Below, piece after piece: positions 6,775 to 12,675 of a stretch of DNA of 12,675 bases. The position numbers were made by a program, and so were the translations under genes. The notes beneath the pieces were generated by a model that was not told where the DNA came from, did not search any database, and saw only the letters and a list, made by a program, of their open reading frames with translations. Source of the DNA: Rubrobacter sp. (lineage in GTDB: Bacteria; Actinomycetota; Rubrobacteria; Rubrobacterales; Rubrobacteraceae); NCBI GenBank assembly GCA_013695335.1, contig JACDAR010000096.1, positions 1 through 12,675 of the forward strand, given 5' to 3'. Every line of letters starts with the position of its first letter. The stretch's first letter is position 1.

Positions 6775-6813
6775 GCAAAGAGGCTGGAGCCACCCGCACT
6801 CCAGCCTCTTTGC
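6775..6813. terminator. Strong bidirectional hairpin between RTX gene and larA homologue
   Basis: A perfect 15-bp stem: GCAAAGAGGCTGGAG (6775-6789) pairs with CTCCAGCCTCTTTGC (6799-6813) across a 9-base loop. It is 18 bases after the RTX stop and 9 bases from the convergent larA-homologue stop, so it ends both transcripts. Neither strand has a T run after the stem. Confidence 0.88.
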
Positions 6814-6822
6814 ATGTGGAGA

Positions 6823-8100
6823 TCAAGACGTGAGCCTGTCCGAACCGAAGCTCATGGGTGCGGGATCTTCCACGACCCGTAGTCGCTTATTCTTCTCCAC
6901 CTCGGGAAGCAGGGCTTCCGACACCCAGATCCGTCGCAGCCTGATGGTGTTCTCGATGCGGACGAGACGGGCCTCCGGTGGCGAGACGCCGGCGCACATG
7001 GTGAGTGCCGCGGCGACTGCCATCCTGTCCGTTGGCATGACCATCGGGGTCTTGACCGGGGCCGGGGTGGTGGAGGTGAGGGCGTTCATGTAGGTGGCCG
7101 ACCGCTCCATCTTCGACGCGAGACGCTCTGTCACAACGTCTGCCATCCCGAGGCCGTTGGCGTTGCCGCCGGTCTCTTCCGTGAGGTCCAGATAGACCAT
7201 GCGCTCGACTTCCGGGCCACCTGTGGCGGCGGTTGTCGGATATCTTCCCGTGACGTTCGGGTCAGCGCCGTCGCCCGAGACGTTCTTGCCGATCTCATCA
7301 ACTATCAGTACGTCCAACTCGTCGAACGGGAGCCTCGCGAGGTTCCGCTTTGCCTCTTCGAGAAGCGGGGCTTCGGCTTCTTCCAGCTTCTTCGCCGGAA
7401 TGGCGACGATCCGGGACGGCTCCTCGTCGGCGTTTTCTATGGTCGCCAGCCCGAAGGCGACCTTGCCGGTCTCGACAGCTACGCGGGCTGCGTCCGGGAT
7501 GGTGCGGTGGATGTTCTCCCAGCCCTGCGAGTGGATGGAATGCGCGCCCCTCTGCTTGCCGAGGCCGATGGCGAGCATTTTGGTCGGGCCGCTCTCGACG
7601 GTTCCCCGGAATGCTGTATGGGGTTTGATCCTGTTGACGACGATGACCGAATCGGCCTCGTATGCATTTCTGTCCATGTGCACCGTCAGGCCAGCCTGAG
7701 TCTTCCCGATCTCGACGGTCTCCATAGTCGCCCGGATGGGACAGCCAACCCGTTCTTCACTCACCCCGAGGTGCCTGAGCACGTCAGCCTGACCCTCGGC
7801 GGTCGATGCGCCGTGGCTCCCCATCGCGGGTACGACGAACGGTTCAGCCCCCGCTTCCTTCAGCGCCTCGACCAGCGCGGCGACGACCTCCGGGATGCGG
7901 CTCACGCCCCGGCTCCCGACCCCGACGGCGACAGATCCAGTAGGAAGGTCCACCTCCTTCAACGCCTCGCGCACACCCTCCCTGATGTCCTGGATGGCGT
8001 CTGGACCCTCCATCCGTTGCTCGACGAGGGCGACCCTTGGCAACTCGACCTCGCGGAGAATCTTGTCGATCTCCTCCCTCACCGGATTCTCTGTCTGCAC
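6823..8100 (-). CDS. LarA-family protein (nickel-dependent lactate racemase homologue, DUF2088)
   Basis: This 425-residue protein matches the LarA-like superfamily, whose founder racemises lactate using a nickel-pincer nucleotide cofactor. Landmarks are VGSRGVSRIPEVV, MGSHGASTAEGQ (His96), the RIKPHTAFRG segment (His161), ESGPTKMLAIGLGKQRGA (Lys174, a candidate for the cofactor-linked lysine) and HSIHSQGW (His187, His190, candidate nickel ligands). It belongs to the MGSHG-type branch rather than to classical LarA, so the substrate may be another 2-hydroxyacid. The GTG start at 8098-8100 has GGAGGT (8106-8111) five bases upstream. The gene follows the GFA gene by 17 bases, so the two form an operon. 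The cofactor makers LarB, LarC and LarE are not in the window and would have to lie elsewhere. The ending resembles the orphan tail at 5796-5858. Family assignment is firm; lactate as substrate is inference. Confidence 0.87.
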   Translation of the reverse strand: MQTENPVREEIDKILREVELPRVALVEQRMEGPDAIQDIREGVREALKEVDLPTGSVAVGVGSRGVSRIPEVVAALVEALKEAGAEPFVVPAMGSHGASTAEGQADVLRHLGVSEERVGCPIRATMETVEIGKTQAGLTVHMDRNAYEADSVIVVNRIKPHTAFRGTVESGPTKMLAIGLGKQRGAHSIHSQGWENIHRTIPDAARVAVETGKVAFGLATIENADEEPSRIVAIPAKKLEEAEAPLLEEAKRNLARLPFDELDVLIVDEIGKNVSGDGADPNVTGRYPTTAATGGPEVERMVYLDLTEETGGNANGLGMADVVTERLASKMERSATYMNALTSTTPAPVKTPMVMPTDRMAVAAALTMCAGVSPPEARLVRIENTIRLRRIWVSEALLPEVEKNKRLRVVEDPAPMSFGSDRLTS

Positions 8101-8117
8101 GCTCTACCTCCGAGAGT

Positions 8118-8537
8118 TTAGATTTCCTGGTCTTCCGAACTGCTTCCATGAAACTGTGGCAACCCTTCATCCACGCCCACCCATGCGAGTCTGTCCTCGG
8201 TCCAGATGTGCCGCGTCGGCGGAAACGTCTCGGGCCGGTCCAGGCTCGCCGTCGTCACGTCTATGGAGTCGGGATCCCCATCGTTCTGGTATGTGAGCGA
8301 CGTGCCGCACGTCCCGCAGAACGTCCGGGTCACGCCCGGCGAGGAGCGTAACGGGGTGGGATCCCCGGTGACGAACGAGAACCCTTCGAGCGTGAAAGTC
8401 AGCCACGCGACGGACTGGGCGCCCGAGGCGCGGCGGCACGATACACAGTGGCAGACATCAGAAGATAGTGGCTCTCCAACCGTCCGGTAGCGCACCCCGC
8501 CGCAGAAACACCCGCCTTCGTGAACGGCGTCTTCCAT
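8118..8537 (-). CDS. GFA-family zinc protein (glutathione-dependent formaldehyde-activating enzyme-like)
   Basis: This 139-residue, single-domain protein of the GFA/CENP-V-like fold shows the full zinc-ligand pattern: Cys10 and Cys12 (GGCFCGGVRY), Cys29, Cys31 and Cys34 (CHCVSCRR), and Cys74 and Cys77 (FCGTCGT). The length is typical of the family. The founding member was proposed to help formaldehyde react with glutathione, but many members have no proven activity, and actinobacteria usually lack glutathione, so that role should not be assumed. The ATG at 8535-8537 has a GAGAGG-type ribosome binding site just upstream. It is the first gene of a two-gene operon with the LarA homologue, and its transcript probably starts at the extended -10 element at 8570-8578. 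Confidence 0.87.
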   Translation of the reverse strand: MEDAVHEGGCFCGGVRYRTVGEPLSSDVCHCVSCRRASGAQSVAWLTFTLEGFSFVTGDPTPLRSSPGVTRTFCGTCGTSLTYQNDGDPDSIDVTTASLDRPETFPPTRHIWTEDRLAWVGVDEGLPQFHGSSSEDQEI

Positions 8538-8569
8538 ACCTCTCCCAGCCCTCTCGAATACCCTCGGAC

Positions 8570-8578
8570 ATTCTAGCA
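8570..8578 (-). promoter_or_regulatory. Extended -10 promoter element of the GFA-larA operon
   Basis: The minus strand reads TGC-TAGAAT, an extended -10 (TGn plus a five-of-six hexamer), giving a leader of about 26 bases to the ATG at 8537. A -35 box is not evident, which is tolerated by extended -10 promoters. Confidence 0.45.
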
Positions 8579-8612
8579 GCGTGAATGCTTCGGGCGTTTC
8601 CCGAAAGCGCAG

Positions 8613-8640
8613 TTGAGGACGCTGACCATCGGAGTAGAGT
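8613..8640 (+). promoter_or_regulatory. Candidate promoter of the SDR gene
   Basis: TTGAGG (8613-8618), a 16-base spacer and TAGAGT (8635-8640) form a moderate sigma-70-like pair. A start near 8647 would leave about 22 bases before the ATG at 8669, with an AAAGGATGA ribosome binding site in between. Confidence 0.4.
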
Positions 8641-8668
8641 TAGCCGGTATCTAGCGAAAGGATGATGA

Positions 8669-9429
8669 ATGCGAAACAGCGTGGCGCTAGTCACGGGGGC
8701 CGGGGCAGGCATCGGACGTACGACCGCTGAGCGGCTCGCGCGCGAAGGCATGACCGTGGTCGTAGCCGACGTGGACGAACAGGGCGCCGCGGAGACTGTG
8801 CGGGGGATTCAGGTGGAGGTACCGTCTTCGTGCGCGCTGATATGGGCGTGGATTCCGACGTGCGGGAGATGGTCGATTTTGCGGTCAGGCGCTTTGGTGG
8901 GCTGGACGTGCTGGTCAACAACGCTGGTGGCGCGCCGGGGCCGCATTACCCGGATGCCGGGCCAGAGCACTGGGGCAGGATGCTGGACATAAACCTGCGC
9001 GGTGTGATGCTCGCGACGCAGGCTGCTATCCGGAACATGCGCGGTCGTGGCGGTGTGATCGTCAACGTCTCCTCGATGGCAGGCGCCGTGTTCGAACCAT
9101 ACCCTGACGCCCCGGAGTACGCTGTCGCAAAAGCGGGAGTCATGCGGCTCACCACCGCGCTTGGACATCTCGGTGAGGAAGCGGGCATACGGGTCAACTG
9201 CGTATGTCCGGGTTACGTGGAGACCCCTGCGGTGCGACGTACGCTCGAAGAGATGCCCGTGGAGAAGCAAAAATCGCTTTCCTTCCCTCCCCCTGACGTG
9301 TTGATACAGCCTGACGAGATAGCGGATATCGTGCTCGAATTCATAGGGGACGGGACGCTGGCGGGGCGCGTGATGATCTGGCCCGATGGGGAGCAGCGGC
9401 GTCTGACCCCCGTCGACGCCAGCCATTGA
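8669..9429 (+). pseudogene. SDR-family NAD(P)-dependent oxidoreductase with a one-base frameshift
   Basis: This is a classical short-chain dehydrogenase/reductase split over two frames. The first part (8669 to about 8818) carries the cofactor motif TGAGAGIG at residues 9-16 and VVVADVDEQGAAETV, where the aspartate after the second strand suggests NAD(H). The second part (from about 8815, one frame back) continues GGTVFVRADMGVDSDV and contains VNNAGG, the catalytic serine in NVSSMAG, the YAVAK active-site Tyr and Lys, and NCVCPGYVETPAV. Restoring one G near 8813-8820 gives a 253-residue protein, the usual SDR length, so exactly one base seems missing. The substrate is unknown. It starts 131 bases from the divergent GFA gene, and lutABC follows after 49 bases. 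An alternative reading as a shortened protein from GTG 8830 would lack the cofactor site. Confidence 0.85.
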
Positions 9430-9436
9430 TCCCGGT

Positions 9437-9445
9437 TGCTATACT
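9437..9445 (+). promoter_or_regulatory. Extended -10 promoter element of lutABC
   Basis: TGC-TATACT matches the extended -10 consensus (TGn plus a five-of-six hexamer). A start near 9452 gives a leader of about 27 bases before the lutA TTG at 9479. No good -35 box lies 17 bases upstream (CGCCAG). No obvious GntR/LutR-type palindrome is visible in the 49-base gap. Confidence 0.5.
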
Positions 9446-9462
9446 GGCTTCGTTGTCTTCAC

Positions 9463-9469
9463 GGGGAGG
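9463..9469 (+). promoter_or_regulatory. Ribosome binding site that decides the lutA start
   Basis: GGGGAGG directly abuts an in-frame GTG at 9470, too close to use. It sits nine bases before the in-frame TTG at 9479. The TTG start gives MRVALFIPCYVD, the usual LutA beginning, so the TTG is preferred. Confidence 0.65.
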
Positions 9470-9478
9470 GTGCAAGCG

Positions 9479-10219
9479 TTGAGGGTAGCCCTGTTCATAC
9501 CGTGCTACGTTGACCTCATAAACCCAGAGGTTGGCGTGAGCGTGGTGCGCGTTTTGCGGAAGCTAGGCGTCGAGGTCTCGTATCCGCGGGGGCAGACTTG
9601 CTGCGGCCAGCCAGCCTTCAACTCCGGTTTCTTCGATGAGGCTCGCGGCGTCGCCAGGCACTTTCTCGAGGTGTTCGAGAAGGAAGATTGGGACTACATA
9701 GTCTGTCCGTCCGGGTCGTGCACCACCATGGTCTCGCACTACTATCCGTTCATCTTCGACGATCAACAATTGCTAGAAGAACGCGAACGCGCAGAGAATC
9801 TCGGCCACAGGGTGCGGGAGTTCTCGGACTTTCTCGTGAACGTGCTCGGCGTGAAGGATGTCGGGGCGAGCCACGCGGGACGCGCCGTGTTTCACACGGG
9901 CTGCCACCAGCGCAGGGAGCTAGGTGTCCTGAACGAGCCACGCGAGTTGTTGGGGAACGTGTCGGGCCTAGATCTGCTCGACTGGGAGAATGAGGAACTC
10001 TGTTGCGGTTTCGGGGGAACTTTCTCGGTGAAGATGCCTGACGTTTCGGTGGCGATGGCTGACGAGAAGATAGCGGCACTGGAACGGAGCGGGGCTGACA
10101 CGATCGTCTCCTGCGACTCCAGTTGCCTGATGCACCTCGGGGGCAGGCTGAAGAAGACCGGGCACGATACCCGCATCATGCATCTTGCACAGATACTCGA
10201 CCCTGGAAAGGCTGAGTAG
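9479..10219 (+). CDS. lutA: LutA: (Fe-S)-binding subunit of the L-lactate oxidation complex
   Basis: This 246-residue protein has two CCG domains that bind iron-sulfur or heterodisulfide-type clusters. The first half has Cys9 (FIPCYVD), Cys41-Cys42 (QTCCGQPAFNSG) and CPSGSC (Cys76, Cys81). The second half has HTGCHQRRELG, ELCCGFGGTFSVKMPDVS and SCDSSCLMHLGG. These match LutA/YkgE of the LutABC complex, which oxidises L-lactate to pyruvate in the cytoplasm and feeds electrons to the respiratory chain. The start is TTG (see the ribosome binding site at 9463-9469). lutB begins two bases after the stop, so the operon is translationally coupled. Related CCG proteins occur in glycolate oxidase (GlpC/GlcF-like), but the lutB and lutC neighbours settle the identity. 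Confidence 0.93.
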   Translation: MRVALFIPCYVDLINPEVGVSVVRVLRKLGVEVSYPRGQTCCGQPAFNSGFFDEARGVARHFLEVFEKEDWDYIVCPSGSCTTMVSHYYPFIFDDQQLLEERERAENLGHRVREFSDFLVNVLGVKDVGASHAGRAVFHTGCHQRRELGVLNEPRELLGNVSGLDLLDWENEELCCGFGGTFSVKMPDVSVAMADEKIAALERSGADTIVSCDSSCLMHLGGRLKKTGHDTRIMHLAQILDPGKAE

Positions 10220-10221
10220 CG

Positions 10222-11688
10222 ATGACGACGAGCAAACCCGCCAGCAAGCGCGACACGGCAGACAAGCGACAAGAAGGCATAGAGAGCAAGGTAGAAGGCT
10301 TCAACGACAGAGGCAGGGAGGCGGTCAAGGACAGGGAGCTTCACGATTCGATCTCTCTGTTCACCAACAAGACCCTGACCGGACGCAACGCCAACTTCTG
10401 GGCGCTGCCGAACGCGCCCGAATTGCGGGAGAAGGCGTACCGCACCAAACAGGAGACGATGGCTAACCTCGACTCCTACCTAGCGCAGATGGCAGACGCC
10501 GTCGAGGAGCGGGGTGGCAACGTATTCTTCGCCAACGACGGCGAGGATGTGGTGAAGTACATCGGGGATCTGGCGTGGCGCAAAGGCGCGAAGATCATCA
10601 CCAAGTCCAAGAGCATGGCGACGGAGGAGATCGAACTCAACCACCGGCTCGAAGAGGACTACGCTGACCTCGGCCTGGAGATCGTGGAGACCGACCTGGG
10701 GGAGTGGATCGCGCAGCTCGCGGGTGACACTCCGTCGCACATCGTCGGCCCGATCCTGCACATGAACAAGAAGCGCGTCACCGAGATCCTCTCCGGCGTC
10801 GCGGGCGAGGAGCTTCCACCTGACGTGTCAGCCCTTGGGACCTTCGCCCGCCAGAGGCTGCGCGAGAAGTTCGTAAACGCGGACATCGGCATCACGGGGG
10901 CCAACTTCGGCGTCGCCGAAACGGGGACGATAGCCACCGTCACGAACGAGGGAAACGCGCGCCTGGTGACCAGCGTCCCGCCCGTTCACGTGGTCGTGAT
11001 GGGGATAGAGAAGATCATCCCGAAGTTCGAAGACCTCTCGACGTTCGTGCAGCTTCTCGGCAGGAGCGGGACGGGACAGAAGATCACCGTCTACACCAAC
11101 TTCATCACAGGACCGCGTGGCGAAGAAGAACTCGACGGCGCTGAGGAATTCCACCTCATCCTGATGGATAACGGACGCTCGAAGCTGCTCGGCACCGAGT
11201 ACGAGGAGGCGCTGTACTGTATCCGGTGCGGATCTTGCCTCAACGTGTGTCCGGTGTACCGGCAGACCGGCGGCCATGCCTACGGCTCGACGTACTCCGG
11301 CCCGATCGGGGCGGTCATCACGCCGCTCTTGAAGGGGGACAGGGAGGCGAAGGATCTTCCCTACGCATCATCGCTGTGCGGCGCGTGCACGGAGACGTGC
11401 CCGGTCGGCATCCCGCTGCACGAGCTTCTATTGAAACTGCGAAACCGGCAGGTAGAGGAAGGCATGTCCAGTCGCGCAGAGAGCCTGATGTTCAAGGGCT
11501 TCGAGCGGGCCATGAAGACCCCGGCTGCATACAAAGCCGGAGCGAAGGTGGGCAAGATCGCCCAGAAGCCTGTAGTCAAGGACGGTTCGATCAAGGGCGC
11601 GCCCGGAGTACGTGCCTGGACGGATTTCAGGGAGCTCGCGCCGATGGCTGATAAGTCCTTCAGGGAGTTGTGGAAGGAGGGGATCTAG
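10222..11688 (+). CDS. lutB: LutB: iron-sulfur subunit of the L-lactate oxidation complex
   Basis: This is a 488-residue LutB/YkgF-type protein. The N-terminal two thirds is the LUD domain (ITKSKSMATEEIELNHRLE, GITGANFGVAETGTIATVTNEGNARL, PPVHVVVMGIEKIIP). A ferredoxin-like part follows with two cysteine clusters: CIRCGSCLNVCP from Cys333 and CGACTETCP from Cys386. The tail (about 90 residues) is the usual helical extension, ending FRELWKEG. It is the electron-carrying subunit that pairs with LutA and LutC to turn L-lactate into pyruvate. It starts two bases after lutA and ends one base before the lutC start codon. Length and motifs are typical, with no sign of damage. The first 40 residues are charged and low in complexity. 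Confidence 0.94.
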   Translation: MTTSKPASKRDTADKRQEGIESKVEGFNDRGREAVKDRELHDSISLFTNKTLTGRNANFWALPNAPELREKAYRTKQETMANLDSYLAQMADAVEERGGNVFFANDGEDVVKYIGDLAWRKGAKIITKSKSMATEEIELNHRLEEDYADLGLEIVETDLGEWIAQLAGDTPSHIVGPILHMNKKRVTEILSGVAGEELPPDVSALGTFARQRLREKFVNADIGITGANFGVAETGTIATVTNEGNARLVTSVPPVHVVVMGIEKIIPKFEDLSTFVQLLGRSGTGQKITVYTNFITGPRGEEELDGAEEFHLILMDNGRSKLLGTEYEEALYCIRCGSCLNVCPVYRQTGGHAYGSTYSGPIGAVITPLLKGDREAKDLPYASSLCGACTETCPVGIPLHELLLKLRNRQVEEGMSSRAESLMFKGFERAMKTPAAYKAGAKVGKIAQKPVVKDGSIKGAPGVRAWTDFRELAPMADKSFRELWKEGI

Positions 11689-11689
11689 G

Positions 11690-12358
11690 TTGGCTGACCG
11701 CACGGAATTTCTGGAGGGGATCCGGCACCGCACCCGCAGGGGCCAGTACAAACCAACGAAATCCCCCGACTCCGTGTGGACCCCGAGGACCGATGGGGTG
11801 GAGCCCGAGGAGATAGAAGATGCCCCGGCCCGCTTCTTCGAGGAACTCGAAAAGCTCGGCGGGCATGGCAAGAGAGCCAGGAACATGAAAGAGGCGAGGG
11901 ACTACGTGCTCGGGGTCGCACGCGAGCGGGAGGCGAAGCTCGTCGTGCGGTGGGACGTGGAGTATCTAGAAAAACTCGGCGCCGACAAGCCTCTGCAAAA
12001 AGAAGGCGTTGAGGTCGTCTCGTGGCGCGAGTTACCTGATCTCAGGGAGATAGCCGGGCGCGCGGACATCGGCATCTCCACAGCCGCCTGGGCCGTCGCC
12101 GAGACCGGAAGCCTCCTCCTCGAAAGCGGGCCTGGCATGGGTCGCAGCGTGACGCTCCTTCCGCCTTCCTACATCGCGATACTTCCAGCAGACCGGATGC
12201 TCCGCACGGTCCCCGAGGCGATCAGCAAGTACGCTGTCGGCGCCCTTCCGGCAAACGTCTGCCTCCACACGGGGCCGAGCCGTTCCGGTGACATCGAGAT
12301 GTCGCTCGTGGTCGGGATGCACGGTCCCGGCGACATCCACGTGGTGCTGGTGGGATGA
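11690..12358 (+). CDS. lutC: LutC: LUD-domain subunit of the L-lactate oxidation complex
   Basis: This 222-residue LutC/YkgG-type protein is a single LUD domain (older DUF162) without cysteine clusters. Diagnostic parts are ADIGISTAAWAVAETGSLLLES, VTLLPPSYIAILPADRM and the ending GMHGPGDIHVVLVG, all close to family consensus. Its role with LutA and LutB in lactate oxidation is known genetically, but its exact biochemistry is not. The TTG start at 11690 has AAGGAGG (11674-11680) nine bases upstream. An in-frame ATG at 11612 lies inside lutB and would add 26 residues unlike LutC, so it is rejected. The start follows the lutB stop by one base. No clear terminator hairpin was found after the stop. 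Confidence 0.92.
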   Translation: MADRTEFLEGIRHRTRRGQYKPTKSPDSVWTPRTDGVEPEEIEDAPARFFEELEKLGGHGKRARNMKEARDYVLGVAREREAKLVVRWDVEYLEKLGADKPLQKEGVEVVSWRELPDLREIAGRADIGISTAAWAVAETGSLLLESGPGMGRSVTLLPPSYIAILPADRMLRTVPEAISKYAVGALPANVCLHTGPSRSGDIEMSLVVGMHGPGDIHVVLVG

Positions 12359-12511
12359 GGTTCACGAGCTTCCGGGGCCTGTCTCACTTTTACATTGAAC
12401 TGTATTTCTCTGCATGAGTAATCTTGCCCGATTCCGCATAAGATCTGTTGGACAGACATTATTTAGAGTATTTCTGCATACTCACAAGTTGAGTGGCTGA
12501 AGACGTGTCGT
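12359..12511. other. AT-richer intergenic region with short repeats
   Basis: This 153-base gap is visibly AT-richer than the neighbouring genes. It contains a near-repeat of GTATTTCT(CT)GCAT (12402-12415 and 12468-12479) and an inverted repeat ACTCA-CAAGT-TGAGT at 12480-12494. Together they might be a promoter or operator zone for the following gene. No convincing -35/-10 pair or terminator stem was found. Confidence 0.35.
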
Positions 12512-12675
12512 ATGAAGAATGACCGCACACGAGCAGTGGTAAAGGACGATTATTCGGCAGCACTCGGAGTCGCTGCATGGTGCTTTGCCGTATGCGAATG
12601 GAACGTTGTCTGGTGCTGCGAGCGAATCGAACCGGGGGCACTCCAGCGCATCGTTGGTGAGGAACTGACGGCTGG
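12512..12675 (+). CDS. Hypothetical protein, 5' part only (runs off the window)
   Basis: An open frame begins at ATG 12512 and has no stop before the end of the window, giving 54 complete codons. It starts MKNDRTRAVVKDDYSAALGV and continues with WCFAVCEWNVVWCCERIEPG and IVGEELTA. Stops in this frame lie just upstream (TAG at 12464), and no ATG, GTG or TTG comes between, so ATG 12512 is the only ordinary start. The pattern of an aromatic, tryptophan-rich helix (CEWNVVW) followed by a proline-glycine turn and an ELTA ending resembles a family of small uncharacterised bacterial proteins. I recognise the pattern only loosely and assign no function. No clear Shine-Dalgarno sequence is present. Four cysteines fall within about 17 residues, which is unusual. 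Confidence 0.55.
   Translation, partial: MKNDRTRAVVKDDYSAALGVAAWCFAVCEWNVVWCCERIEPGALQRIVGEELTA

Noticed and set aside
7507..8121. 204-residue plus-strand frame opposite the LarA homologue
   Set aside because: The opposite strand shows strong LarA-family motifs throughout; this frame has none and lacks a good ribosome binding site.
9470..9472. GTG start for lutA
   Set aside because: It touches the Shine-Dalgarno sequence, leaving no spacing; the TTG nine bases on has ideal spacing and gives the usual LutA N-terminus.
1..12675. Defence system, mobile element, prophage or wholly novel multi-gene system
   Set aside because: No transposase, integrase, nuclease, toxin-antitoxin pair, reverse transcriptase or target-site duplication was recognised. 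Nearly all genes fall in known metabolic, transport or regulatory families.

Overview
The window is about 12.7 kb of GC-rich bacterial DNA, apart from an AT-richer stretch near the right end. It uses AGG/AGA arginine and ATA isoleucine codons freely and starts several genes with TTG or GTG. This, the lutABC operon and the secreted RTX-type protein suggest a high-GC actinobacterium, possibly Rubrobacter-like. That placement is inference from composition and gene content only.

Layout, left to right. (1) Positions 1-2707 (+): the end of a ribose-type (RbsA-RbsC-RbsB order) sugar ABC importer. It has a 5'-truncated ATPase, a permease broken by a one-base frameshift in a run of six Cs, and a lipoprotein-like substrate-binding protein, closed by a hairpin at 2721-2749. 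(2) Positions 2767-4542 (-): a TetR-family repressor followed by a zinc-free MDR-type quinone oxidoreductase/enoyl reductase. Two related 20-bp palindromes, one in front of each gene, look like the repressor's operators. The tetR transcript appears nearly leaderless. (3) Positions 4733-5770 (+): an FMN-dependent 2-hydroxyacid (lactate/glycolate-type) oxidase/dehydrogenase. (4) Positions 5796-5858 (-): an orphan C-terminal scrap of a LarA-like gene, then an RTX calcium-binding secreted protein (5986-6756, +) and a strong hairpin. (5) Positions 6823-8537 (-): a two-gene operon, a GFA-family zinc protein followed by a full-length LarA (nickel-dependent lactate racemase) homologue. (6) Positions 8669-9429 (+): an SDR oxidoreductase with a one-base frameshift. 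(7) Positions 9479-12358 (+): lutA-lutB-lutC, the iron-sulfur L-lactate oxidation complex, tightly packed. (8) Positions 12359-12675: an AT-richer intergenic stretch and the 5' end of a hypothetical gene that runs off the window.

The centre and right half read as a 2-hydroxyacid (lactate-like) catabolic neighbourhood. A LarA homologue could racemise or epimerise a 2-hydroxyacid, and an FMN enzyme, LutABC and possibly the SDR could oxidise it. Individual families are well established; the combined pathway and the substrates are inference. I see no CRISPR array, tRNA, rRNA, insertion sequence or convincing wholly new system. The best leads are the orphan larA tail, the paired TetR operators with a nearly leaderless tetR, the GFA-LarA pairing, and the two single-base frameshifts, which may be assembly errors.
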